From: Flavobacteriales bacterium
Lineage (GTDB): Bacteria > Bacteroidota > Bacteroidia > Flavobacteriales > PHOS-HE28
Assembly: GCA_008016945.1 (NCBI GenBank)
Contig: SSGN01000108.1
Span: 1-9,766, forward strand
DNA: 9,766 nucleotides
Direction of reading: 5' to 3'
Shown: positions 1 to 5,963 of the stretch, piece after piece
How positions within the stretch are numbered: the stretch's first letter is position 1
Layout: each line of letters begins with the position of its first letter
Program-made: the position numbers and the translations under genes
The notes under the pieces: model-generated
The model's input: the letters and a program-made list of their open reading frames with translations, nothing else
Database searches by the model: none
Told to the model about the DNA's origin: nothing

Positions 1-345
1 CACGTTGCCCGTGAAACCACTGGGCGCAACGTTGAGGAATTGCGCACCCACCTTGGTGGTGAGCGGCTGTAGGGAGATCAGGAGAGACCTGTTCACCGGT
101 GAAAGCGCGACCAGGCCACTGCACGCGCAGAACTCGCCGTGGCAATCCTCGCTGAACGGATCGTGGTCGTGCTCATCGTGTTGCTGATCGTCGGTGTGCT
201 CGTTGTGGAAGAGGTCGTGGAAGTCCTCACTGGTATGCTGCTCCAGAAAGTGCAGCACCACTTGCGGCACACGCACCCACTCATGCATCTCCATGGCGCT
301 CCAGGCATAGAGGGCCAGGGTGAAGAGGAAGAGGACGCGGCGCAT
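1..345 (-). CDS. His-rich membrane-anchored small protein, C-terminus off the left edge
   Basis: Open frame of 115 codons read leftward from an ATG at 345 with no stop before the window edge, so the protein is partial. Residues about 3-18 form a hydrophobic segment after MRR (RVLFLFTLALYAW), a signal peptide or N-terminal anchor. Residues 43-75 are acidic and His-rich (H43, H47, H50, H56, H59, H61, H69) and end in a Cys cluster (C68, C73, C75), which suggests a periplasmic metal-binding segment. After it comes a less biased stretch (about 80-115). I do not recognise a named family. Small His-rich proteins of this design often sit beside heavy-metal efflux genes in Bacteroidota, but the neighbour that would show this lies outside the window. 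The sequence TACCTTTGC just upstream resembles the Bacteroidota -7 element (TAnnTTTG), without a visible -33 partner. The reading frame is convincing; the metal role is inference. Confidence 0.7.
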   Translation of the reverse strand, partial: MRRVLFLFTLALYAWSAMEMHEWVRVPQVVLHFLEQHTSEDFHDLFHNEHTDDQQHDEHDHDPFSEDCHGEFCACSGLVALSPVNRSLLISLQPLTTKVGAQFLNVAPSGFTGNV

Positions 346-421
346 CACAGGCAAAGGTAACTTTTCAACGGTACGGGTGGCGCGGATGTTCGGGGCGCGA
401 CACCCTGCCGCCGGCCCGGGG

Positions 422-1546
422 TCAGGCCTTCAGCCGTTCTGGCGCAGTATCCTGCCGGTGGACGATCTCGAGCACGAACCCCGCGATCGCCAGGCTGTTC
501 CCGTTCACCAGGACCTCCACGCGATGGTCACCGCGGTAGTGCTTCCGGGTGCTGAGGTCCACGATGCGCTGGCGCTTGCGCAGGGTGATGGCGGCACGCG
601 CGGGCAATTCCAGCTCTTTCAGCTTGAAGACCTTGCGAGAATGCCGACCATCGGCTTTCATGTAGTGGATCGCGTAGTCGATGACCAGCGGTTGGTCCTG
701 GTCGGATCCCGAAACCAGCTCGAACGCGAACTCCAGGGTTCCGCCGAGGGCGAGGCGGTCCTCCGCGATCCTCAGGTCCTCCACACGCACCTTCACCCTC
801 TTGTTGTACGAGAACAAGGCGAGGGCGTCCTGCGCGCCGGCTTTGATCAGGGTGCGGCAGGCGTGTTTGGCGATCCAGGCGGTCGCGGGGTGTTGCAGGT
901 CCCACGTGCGCAGCAGGTCCACCACGTAGCCCGGATGGTCCTTGCTGATGTCGTTCAAGTGGTTCGCCACCGACTTGCGGACGTACGGTGCAGGGTCGCT
1001 CCGCAGACACGTCAGGATGGGGCGGGTGTGTTGCGGGTCGCGCACAACGGCGTCCAGTCGGAATGACCAGGGAAGCCGGGGGCGGCTGCCCTCCGATGCC
1101 AGGCGTCGGACATGTTCGCTCTCATCCTCCGCCCATTGCCGCATCACGTGGAGCGTGCCTTCCAGATCGCGCCGAAGGAACTCACGGACGGCGAATTCGG
1201 AAGAGCCGAACCGGGTGAAATTGGCCAGCGCATCCAATGAGAACGCCGGATCATCCAAGCCGTAAAGCGCGACGAGGTCGGGGTACAACAGGGCGGTATA
1301 GCCCTTCGGCATCTCCAGGGCCACTTCCTTCAACACGCCCACCGTTCGGCGAAAGTCCTGCGGCAGGTGTTTCCGCAGGGTGATGCTGGTATGGCGCATA
1401 CGTGCGTTCAGTTCACGTCCAGCGAGCCCATGCATCACTTCCCGGTGGAACGCCGGAACATCGAACGCGGGGTATGCACCCTGCACCGTTCGTGCCAGCC
1501 TGTCGAAGTAGGCGGCGTTGAACATCTCCTTGAGCGGTTCCGCCAT
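422..1546 (-). CDS. alkC: AlkC-type DNA alkylation repair glycosylase
   Basis: 374-residue protein of the AlkC/AlkD HEAT-like repeat superfamily, which excises alkylated bases (3-methyladenine, 3-methylcytosine) without flipping them out of the helix; it acts in base excision repair in the cytoplasm. The start MAEPLKEMFN is the usual AlkC beginning and fixes the ATG at 1546. Residues about 1-245 are helical repeats. The hallmark is the stretch around 188-205 (YVRKSVANHLNDISKDHP), preceded by RPRLPW at 155-160 and a Leu-Asp pair near 164. Residues about 255-362 are beta-rich and match the C-terminal Ig-like domain of the longer AlkC subgroup, which is known to help grip DNA. Length fits a full two-domain AlkC. 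No Shine-Dalgarno sequence is visible. It is divergent from the urea transporter with 88 bases between them. AlkD is less likely because of the N-terminus and the extra domain. Confidence 0.9.
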   Translation of the reverse strand: MAEPLKEMFNAAYFDRLARTVQGAYPAFDVPAFHREVMHGLAGRELNARMRHTSITLRKHLPQDFRRTVGVLKEVALEMPKGYTALLYPDLVALYGLDDPAFSLDALANFTRFGSSEFAVREFLRRDLEGTLHVMRQWAEDESEHVRRLASEGSRPRLPWSFRLDAVVRDPQHTRPILTCLRSDPAPYVRKSVANHLNDISKDHPGYVVDLLRTWDLQHPATAWIAKHACRTLIKAGAQDALALFSYNKRVKVRVEDLRIAEDRLALGGTLEFAFELVSGSDQDQPLVIDYAIHYMKADGRHSRKVFKLKELELPARAAITLRKRQRIVDLSTRKHYRGDHRVEVLVNGNSLAIAGFVLEIVHRQDTAPERLKA

Positions 1547-1634
1547 GGTGCGAAGATGCGATCCGGCCGGGGAAGACGTTGATCGATGCGGTACGGATCG
1601 CGGTAACAGGGTCTATTTTGGCCGCAACGGAAGT

Positions 1635-2528
1635 ATGCCTATCAATACACCAGTACCGGACGGCCTCCTGCGGTTCTCACCTTTCGTCGATGCGGTGCTG
1701 AAGGGCCTTGGGCAGATCATGCTCCAGGGCAACCGATGGAGCGGCGTGTTCATCCTGGCCGGGCTTTGGCTGGGCGGATGGCAATTCGGCGCGGCGGCGT
1801 TGTTGGGCGCGGGCATCGGTACGCTCATGGCGCGGCTCCTGCGCTTCCGGCCGACCGATGTGCAGGCCGGGCTGTACGGCTTCAGTGCGGCGTTGGTGGG
1901 TGTGGTACTGGTCTTCCATTTCAAGGCCACCTGGTTCGTTTGGGCGCTCGTGGTGGTCGGTGCCGCCACGGCCGCCATGCTGCAGCACCTCTTCATTCGA
2001 AGGGGGCTTCCGGGATTCACCTTCCCCTTCGTACTGGTGGCCTGGGTGCTGATCCCGCTGTTGCGCGTGTTCACGGCGCCTGCCTCGTCGGCCATCGCCC
2101 CGCTGCCGACCTCGAACGCCCTTGCGCTCCTGAGCGTCGGAACGAACGGATTCGGACAGGTGATCTTCCAAGGTCACGCACTGTCCGGCGTGCTCTTCTT
2201 CCTTGGCGTGCTGGTCGCTTCACCACGTGCGGCCCTGGTGGGCCTGCTGGCCTCCTTCGCCGGGGCCTGTGCGGCGTGGTGCTTGCATCTGCCGTTGGAC
2301 CTGATCCTTGCGGGACTTTTCGGGTTCAATGCCGTGCTCACCTGCATCGCCTTTGCCGAACAGCCCCATCGTCCACACAGCGTGGTGATCGCGGTGGTCA
2401 TCACTTTGGTACTGCAATTCGCACTGGTGATCACGGGCTGGCTGGATCCATTCGGTGGCGCGCTCACCTTCCCGTTCGTGGCGGGCAGTTGGCTCACTTT
2501 GGCGTTCAGCAGGAGAGGGAAGAAGTGA
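1635..2528 (+). CDS. urea transporter (UT family)
   Basis: 297-residue polytopic inner-membrane protein of the urea transporter family, which passes urea down its gradient. The family's internal duplication is plain. GQIMLQGNRWSG (26-37) is mirrored by GQVIFQGHALSG (174-185), AGLYGFSAALVG (78-89) by AGLFGFNAVLTC (226-237), and TFPFV occurs at 129-133 and 278-282, at the ends of the two pore halves. About ten hydrophobic helices fill the length. I chose ATG 1635 because the repeat structure starts soon after it; the frame is open back to 1518, but that extension is polar and lies over the AlkC start region. No urease genes are in the window, so the source and fate of urea are not shown. The gene is convergent with the LCIB/bestrophin operon, 49 bases from the LCIB stop. 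Confidence 0.88.
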   Translation: MPINTPVPDGLLRFSPFVDAVLKGLGQIMLQGNRWSGVFILAGLWLGGWQFGAAALLGAGIGTLMARLLRFRPTDVQAGLYGFSAALVGVVLVFHFKATWFVWALVVVGAATAAMLQHLFIRRGLPGFTFPFVLVAWVLIPLLRVFTAPASSAIAPLPTSNALALLSVGTNGFGQVIFQGHALSGVLFFLGVLVASPRAALVGLLASFAGACAAWCLHLPLDLILAGLFGFNAVLTCIAFAEQPHRPHSVVIAVVITLVLQFALVITGWLDPFGGALTFPFVAGSWLTLAFSRRGKK

Positions 2529-2577
2529 GCGGTGTGAACGCGTACCAGGTTCCGTACAGCGATCCGACCGCCTTCGG

Positions 2578-3330
2578 CTACCCCGCGCCCAACAGCTCGC
2601 CCACGTGCTCCCGGGCCTCACCCGTGCGCAGGTCCTTCACCAGCAAGCGCCGCACGCTGGTGTACGAGCCCATGTCGTGGTCGCCGTTGATGTGCACCGT
2701 GCCCATCAGGATCAGGTACTTCGCGTTGTAGGTGGTGCGTGCGGCCAGCAGGTCGATGCGCGCGCTGATGGCCTCCTGCATCACCTCGGTGGCCTCCTTC
2801 ATCGGATCCCCCGCCGCGAGTATCCGCTCCTTCGCGGCCAGCACGATCTGCTCGATGGTGTTCTGCTGGTGGTCCAGCTCGGTGACCTCTCCGGCGCGGA
2901 TCTCACCGGCCTGCAGCTTCTTCACGGCTGCGCGGCAGGCACCGCAACAACCGCTGGACCTCACCTGACCGATGCGCAGGATGGAGCCGAGGCTGCCGTC
3001 CTTGCTCACGCCGATGTGCGGACCGTGGTACACGAACACGGCGCCATCGTCCGGCACATGCGCGGCGAAAGCGCCCATACCCGTGAGGCCGGCGAAGGGG
3101 TAGCCGTCCAGTCCGCCGAGCTTGAAGGGGCCCAGCATCTCGTAGGCACGCGGCGGGTATTCAATGGTGTTCACGTCGTCGCAGCACAGGCTGTCGGCGG
3201 CCATCATCTTGCCGGGCTGCAGGCCGTAGCGGTCGGCGAGCAGGTCGAACAGACGCTCGACCGCCGTGATGGTGGAGATGGCGTTCGGGTAGTGCTTGCG
3301 GACGATGGCCAGGTGTTCGGGCGTGCTCAT
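2578..3330 (-). CDS. LCIB/LCIC-family protein (beta-type carbonic anhydrase fold)
   Basis: 250 residues resembling the LCIB family of green algae and diatoms, whose fold is that of a zinc beta-carbonic anhydrase interconverting CO2 and bicarbonate; some members are active enzymes and others are not. Landmarks are SLCCDD (47-52), the conserved core GMGAFAAHVPDDG (84-96), YHGPHIGVSKDG (101-112), LRIGQ (118-122) and the Cys cluster SGCCGAC (126-132). Candidate zinc ligands are Cys49 or Cys50, a His within 91-105 and Cys128 or Cys129. The C-terminal third is helical with basic and acidic residues. No signal peptide or membrane segment is visible, so it is probably cytosolic. The start is fixed by the ATGA overlap with the bestrophin stop, pointing to translational coupling. 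A much longer frame continues upstream in phase but is only a shadow of the bestrophin gene. Family assignment is from memory of conserved motifs; catalytic activity is inference. Confidence 0.75.
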   Translation of the reverse strand: MSTPEHLAIVRKHYPNAISTITAVERLFDLLADRYGLQPGKMMAADSLCCDDVNTIEYPPRAYEMLGPFKLGGLDGYPFAGLTGMGAFAAHVPDDGAVFVYHGPHIGVSKDGSLGSILRIGQVRSSGCCGACRAAVKKLQAGEIRAGEVTELDHQQNTIEQIVLAAKERILAAGDPMKEATEVMQEAISARIDLLAARTTYNAKYLILMGTVHINGDHDMGSYTSVRRLLVKDLRTGEAREHVGELLGAG

Positions 3331-4340
3331 AGCTGGATGTTGTTCTGCGCGGGGATGGGTTTTGGGATGTCGGTCTCGCCGAGCATCTCGCGGAGGTCGA
3401 TCTCGATGGTGCGGCTCAAGGTGGTGATGGGCGTGTCGTTGGCCTGGCCCTCGAAAGGGTTCTCGGTGGCCTCGCCCACGCGCTCCATGGCGTTGAACAC
3501 CCAGCCGATGAGGAAGCTCGCGGGGATGGCGAGCCACACCTGCCAGGTGCCCAGCTTGGCGAACTCGCCGATCAACCCCAGCGGCACGAGCCACACGAAC
3601 ACCCGCGTGAAGAACTTGTTGATGGTGGCGAACTGGCGCGGGTACGGATAGTTCTTGATCCGCTCGCATCCGCCCTGCTGACCGTACATGTCCATGAGGA
3701 GCTTTTCCAGGAGCACGCGGTGGTTCGCTTCCAGTGCGCCCTGCCCGTAGAGGCCCGCGACCACATCGCCCTGCAGGGCCAGAAGGTGCGTGGCCCGGTT
3801 GGTCTTGGCCAACACTTGGGCGCGATCCTGTTCGCGCAGCAGGGGGCGCAGCTCCTCGGCGAGGTCGCCCTGGTGCTCGGCCACGGTGAAGTACTTGTTG
3901 CGGTATTCCTGGTTGTGCCGCTGCTGCACGGTCTCCCAGGCACGCGGTTGGCGCAGCTGGTAGCGCAGGGCCGTGAGCCAGGCGATGTGCTGGTGGATCA
4001 AGCGGGAGCGCGTGCGAGCCGCATCCGTCTCGCTGAGCCGGTCGTTCGCCCGCACGAAGTCCAATACGGCCAGACCCCACGCGCGACTGGTGTTCACGAT
4101 GGCGCCGTAAAGTTTCCGCGACTCCCACGCCCGGGCATAGGTGGCGTTGTTGCGGAAACCGACGATGAAGGCCGCGGCCGTACCGACCAGCGCGATGGGC
4201 ACCCACGGCAGCGTGAGCCAGGTCCAGCCGGCCAGCTGGTACAGCGCGGTGGGCACCGTGGCGATGGCCAGCAACCAATAGCTGTCGCGCCGCAGCCACA
4301 GCAGGAATTCCTTCGGTGAATAGCCTTTACCGATGTGCAT
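3327..4340 (-). CDS. bestrophin-family anion channel
   Basis: 337-residue bacterial bestrophin (bestrophin/RFP-TM/UPF0187 family), a pentameric membrane channel; family members conduct anions including bicarbonate in eukaryotes, while some bacterial ones prefer cations. Hydrophobic segments lie at about 21-37, 46-61, 247-262 and 268-284. Family signatures are GFRNNATYARAWESRKLYGA (61-80), the CERIKNYPYP segment (225-234) and ENPFEGQANDTPI (293-305), matching the cytoplasmic neck and belt region. Length is typical for bacterial members. The start at MHIGKGY has no Shine-Dalgarno sequence; TCCATTTG shortly upstream is one mismatch from a Bacteroidota -7 box. It is the first gene of a two-gene operon, and its TGA overlaps the ATG of the LCIB gene. 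The ion carried cannot be read from the sequence; bicarbonate is suggested by the partner gene. Confidence 0.9.
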   Translation of the reverse strand: MHIGKGYSPKEFLLWLRRDSYWLLAIATVPTALYQLAGWTWLTLPWVPIALVGTAAAFIVGFRNNATYARAWESRKLYGAIVNTSRAWGLAVLDFVRANDRLSETDAARTRSRLIHQHIAWLTALRYQLRQPRAWETVQQRHNQEYRNKYFTVAEHQGDLAEELRPLLREQDRAQVLAKTNRATHLLALQGDVVAGLYGQGALEANHRVLLEKLLMDMYGQQGGCERIKNYPYPRQFATINKFFTRVFVWLVPLGLIGEFAKLGTWQVWLAIPASFLIGWVFNAMERVGEATENPFEGQANDTPITTLSRTIEIDLREMLGETDIPKPIPAQNNIQL

Positions 4341-4630
4341 GGATCAAATGGATGGGGTGCCGCGGATGGACCGCTCCGAACACGAAGCAGGCGAGGAAGA
4401 TCCGAACTCTTTTCCATTCATCGGTCCTGGGCTCGTGGGTGCAAGGGGGAGAGAGTGCAAGGGTTCGAGTGCATCACCCTCTCGCACTCTTGCACTCTTG
4501 CACCCTCTCACCCTCTCACCTTCTTCTACTGTCATTCCATCTCCGCATACGAGACCGATCCCTTTGAACACCGCTCGCCGAGGAGATGAGGTCGGGCGTG
4601 CACTTGCACAAGACGGTGAACCGGATGGCA
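4341..4630. other. 290-base gene-free stretch between the DoxX-like and bestrophin genes
   Basis: Short open frames on both strands here have no recognisable protein character (low complexity, repeat-derived Ser/Pro/Leu runs), and I regard them as chance. The stretch carries the hairpin and tandem 8-mer ladder described separately (4437-4523). The last 40 bases before the bestrophin ATG should contain the operon promoter, but no strong -33/-7 pair is visible. Confidence 0.6.
4437..4523. repeat. tandem 8-mer ladder forming a large imperfect hairpin
   Basis: Five consecutive imperfect 8-mers, GCACTCTT, GCACTCTT, GCACCCTC, TCACCCTC and TCACCTTC, run from 4484 to 4523; an extra CACCCTCT lies at 4475-4482. 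The inverted partner lies to the left. GGGTGCAAG (4437-4445) pairs perfectly with CTTGCACCC (4497-4505), and AGTGCAAG (4454-4461) with CTTGCACT (4489-4496), with an 8-base bulge on the left arm. A smaller alternative hairpin, GAGTGC (4467-4472) with GCACTC (4484-4489), competes for the same bases. It lies downstream of the DoxX-like gene on the minus strand and could end its transcript, but it lacks a U-tract, so the role is unknown. Confidence 0.65.
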
Positions 4631-4999
4631 TCATGCTGCTTTCGCCGCGAGGGGATGCCCCAGCCAGAGGATCACGAAGGCCAGCACCACCACCCACGAT
4701 TCCTTCAGGAAGGCCATCCAGTCGTGCAGGGCGATGAATTGAACCAACAAGAACATCACCACGCCCAGGTTCAGCCAGCTGCCCCAGACAAAGGTCTTCG
4801 GGTGGAACAACATCAGGCAGCCCACCACGGTGATCACGCCCAGCAGTTGGCGCAGCACCGCCGCCGTGCCGAAGGGCTCGAAGAACTTCACCATCGCCGG
4901 GCTGTTGGTGATCATGCCCCAGCCGGCCCGCAGGCTCATCCAGGCCATGAAAAGAATGAGGCCGCCGTTCACGATGCGCAGGAACATGCTCATGTCCAT
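4631..4999 (-). CDS. DoxX-like small four-helix membrane protein
   Basis: 122-residue inner-membrane protein with four predicted helices (about 6-22, 46-66, 75-95 and 101-115) and short loops, the layout of DoxX/DoxD-like proteins. The second half ends in HDWMAFLKE followed by a last helix and a short polar tail (GHPLAAKAA). Members of this broad group are linked to quinone- or thiol-dependent redox functions in a few cases, but most are uncharacterised, so no reaction is assigned. The start is MDMSMFL; Met3 and Met5 are possible alternative starts and would remove only a few residues. No Shine-Dalgarno sequence is visible. It stands alone: 290 bases separate it from the bestrophin gene and about 300 from the RNase HI gene, all on the minus strand. 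Confidence 0.7.
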   Translation of the reverse strand: MDMSMFLRIVNGGLILFMAWMSLRAGWGMITNSPAMVKFFEPFGTAAVLRQLLGVITVVGCLMLFHPKTFVWGSWLNLGVVMFLLVQFIALHDWMAFLKESWVVVLAFVILWLGHPLAAKAA

Positions 5000-5166
5000 G
5001 GGTTAAAGGATTCTGTCGGTCAAGATATACGTTGGTCTTTGCAGGAACATTCTGTGCGAACGGATCGCTTCTGCCGCACCGGTGACAAGGATCGATCGCC
5101 CATCGAAGAACTCGGGCGCAAACGATGAAGATAACAGCCCCCTACAGCGCCTCCTTCGGTCGCCTC

Positions 5167-5185
5167 CCTGCCTACCGCAGGCGGG
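5167..5185. repeat. palindromic repeat copy 1 (CCTGCCTACCG type)
   Basis: CCTGCCTACCGCAGGCGGG folds with a 7-bp stem (one G-T pair). Its first half, CCTGCCTACCG, also begins the reverse complement of the palindrome at 5198-5219, so the two are inverted copies of one unit. Confidence 0.6.
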
Positions 5186-5197
5186 CTCGTTGCAGGC

Positions 5198-5219
5198 ACC
5201 TGCCTGCCGGTAGGCAGGT
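5198..5219. repeat. 22-base near-perfect palindrome (CCTGCCTACCG type, copy 2)
   Basis: ACCTGCCTGCCGGTAGGCAGGT is self-complementary along its full length apart from one G-T pair at positions 9/14. It lies in inverted orientation to the copy at 5167-5185, so the pair can form two separate hairpins or one longer stem. Repeats of this kind resemble dispersed REP-like intergenic palindromes; the genome copy number cannot be judged here. Confidence 0.7.
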
Positions 5220-5254
5220 CCGCAAAGCCCTTCCTTCGCCGGGCTGCCGCTACG

Positions 5255-5268
5255 CCCGCTCACGCGGG
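5255..5268. repeat. GC-rich hairpin, 5-bp stem with TCAC loop
   Basis: CCCGCTCACGCGGG forms a perfect CCCGC/GCGGG stem with a 4-base loop, 36 bases past the RNase HI stop on the minus strand. It could be part of a terminator, but no T-run follows on either strand. It may instead belong to the palindromic repeat cluster. Confidence 0.45.
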
Positions 5269-5303
5269 TACCATCGCTGATCAAGTGCCGCGTCGAACCG
5301 CGG

Positions 5304-5942
5304 TCACTTTCGACCAAAATCCGCTTTGATCTCACCCCAAGCCTCCGTCTCCCACTTCAGGATCTTGTTCGTTGGCTCGTTCGTGGCAAGCCATTGTTCA
5401 GCTCGGTTGATCATGTCGAAGAGGACAGCATTCCACTCGCTGCGCGGATGCTTGGTGAACGCCTTCTTGCGCTTCACCCAGCTCATCGCGGTCATGCTAT
5501 CGGTGTAGATCGGGCTCAATAGGCCATTCTTCGTACAGTGCGCCAAGGCATGAACCAGCCCCAAGAATTCCGCGATGTTGTTCGTTCCATCCGTATACGG
5601 ACCCTTCGCGAAAAGCAACTCGCCCGTGCGGGTATGAACACATCGGTACTCGATGTCTCCTGTGGCTGTATTCCACGCGCCATCAACACTGATGCTCTCA
5701 AGTTCTGGTTCACCGATCAGCGCAAGTTGATCGGGAGTCAGTGATGTGTCGAAGACTTCTTTGCCGATGTAGGCCTCTGGTGAAGTGCGAAAAGCTTCGC
5801 GTGCAAGCTCAAGGCTCTTGAACGATTTGTACTTGGCCTGCGGGAACCCACTGATGTGCTTGTTGCACTCGTCCCATGAGTTGAAGATGCCGGTCTCGCG
5901 GCCCTCCCAAACGACATAGAACTTCGGCTTTGGCTTGGACAT
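5304..5942 (-). CDS. rnhA: ribonuclease HI with N-terminal hybrid-binding domain
   Basis: 212-residue RNase HI, which cuts the RNA strand of RNA-DNA hybrids using two metal ions. Residues about 7-52 form the hybrid-binding (viroplasmin/Cauli_VI-type) domain, with FYVVWEGRETGIFNSWDEC and the aromatic and basic residues that hold the hybrid. The catalytic domain follows from about residue 82: Asp87 in SVDGAW, Glu125 in NNIAEFLGL, Asp148 in YTDSMTAM and Asp208 in the closing WGEIKADFGRK. The full DEDD set is present and the length is normal, so the enzyme should be active. The start at 5942 leaves 21 bases after the LRAT gene stop. It is the last gene of the four-gene minus-strand operon beginning with the MqsR-like toxin. 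Whether it is the cell's housekeeping RNase HI or an accessory copy cannot be told from this window. Confidence 0.93.
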   Translation of the reverse strand: MSKPKPKFYVVWEGRETGIFNSWDECNKHISGFPQAKYKSFKSLELAREAFRTSPEAYIGKEVFDTSLTPDQLALIGEPELESISVDGAWNTATGDIEYRCVHTRTGELLFAKGPYTDGTNNIAEFLGLVHALAHCTKNGLLSPIYTDSMTAMSWVKRKKAFTKHPRSEWNAVLFDMINRAEQWLATNEPTNKILKWETEAWGEIKADFGRK

Positions 5943-5963
5943 GGCAGTGATCGGCGCATGTGG

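Larger units (their letters stand above)
5000..5303. other. 304-base gene-free stretch rich in palindromes
   Basis: I see no believable gene here. A minus-strand open frame spans most of it but overlaps the end of the RNase HI gene and has a biased, unstructured composition. The segment 5150-5270 carries at least three GC-rich inverted repeats, annotated separately. It lies downstream of the RNase HI operon on the minus strand and upstream of the DoxX-like gene, so it could hold a terminator for the first and a promoter for the second. Neither is visible as a standard motif. Confidence 0.6.

Noticed and set aside
320..1066. 248-residue plus-strand open frame across the AlkC gene
   Set aside because: It is antisense to AlkC, which matches its family throughout, and the frame has no domain character.
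1518..1634. Upstream in-frame start for the urea transporter
   Set aside because: It would overlap the AlkC start on the other strand and add a polar 39-residue segment unlike the family.
2529..2577. Bidirectional terminator between the convergent urea transporter and LCIB genes
   Set aside because: Only a weak GTAC/GTAC pairing is visible, with no strong stem and no T-run.
2455..3651. 398-residue plus-strand open frame opposite LCIB and bestrophin
   Set aside because: It is antisense to two convincing genes and rich in Val/His/Gly/Arg from codon-phase mirroring.
3331..4299. Long N-terminal extension in frame with the LCIB gene (a 573-residue reading)
   Set aside because: The extension is an out-of-phase reading of the bestrophin gene; its Arg/Ala/Gly/Pro-rich composition is a typical high-GC shadow, and the LCIB similarity begins at MSTPEHL.
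4437..4523. Possible CRISPR array
   Set aside because: The units are 8 bases long and contiguous, with no spacers.
4333..4737. Plus-strand open frames across the 4341-4630 gap
   Set aside because: They are low-complexity translations of the tandem repeats in several frames at once and run into the DoxX-like gene on the other strand.
5003..5335. 110-residue minus-strand open frame before the DoxX-like gene
   Set aside because: It overlaps the end of the well-supported RNase HI gene in another frame, reads through palindromic repeats, and has no recognisable domain.
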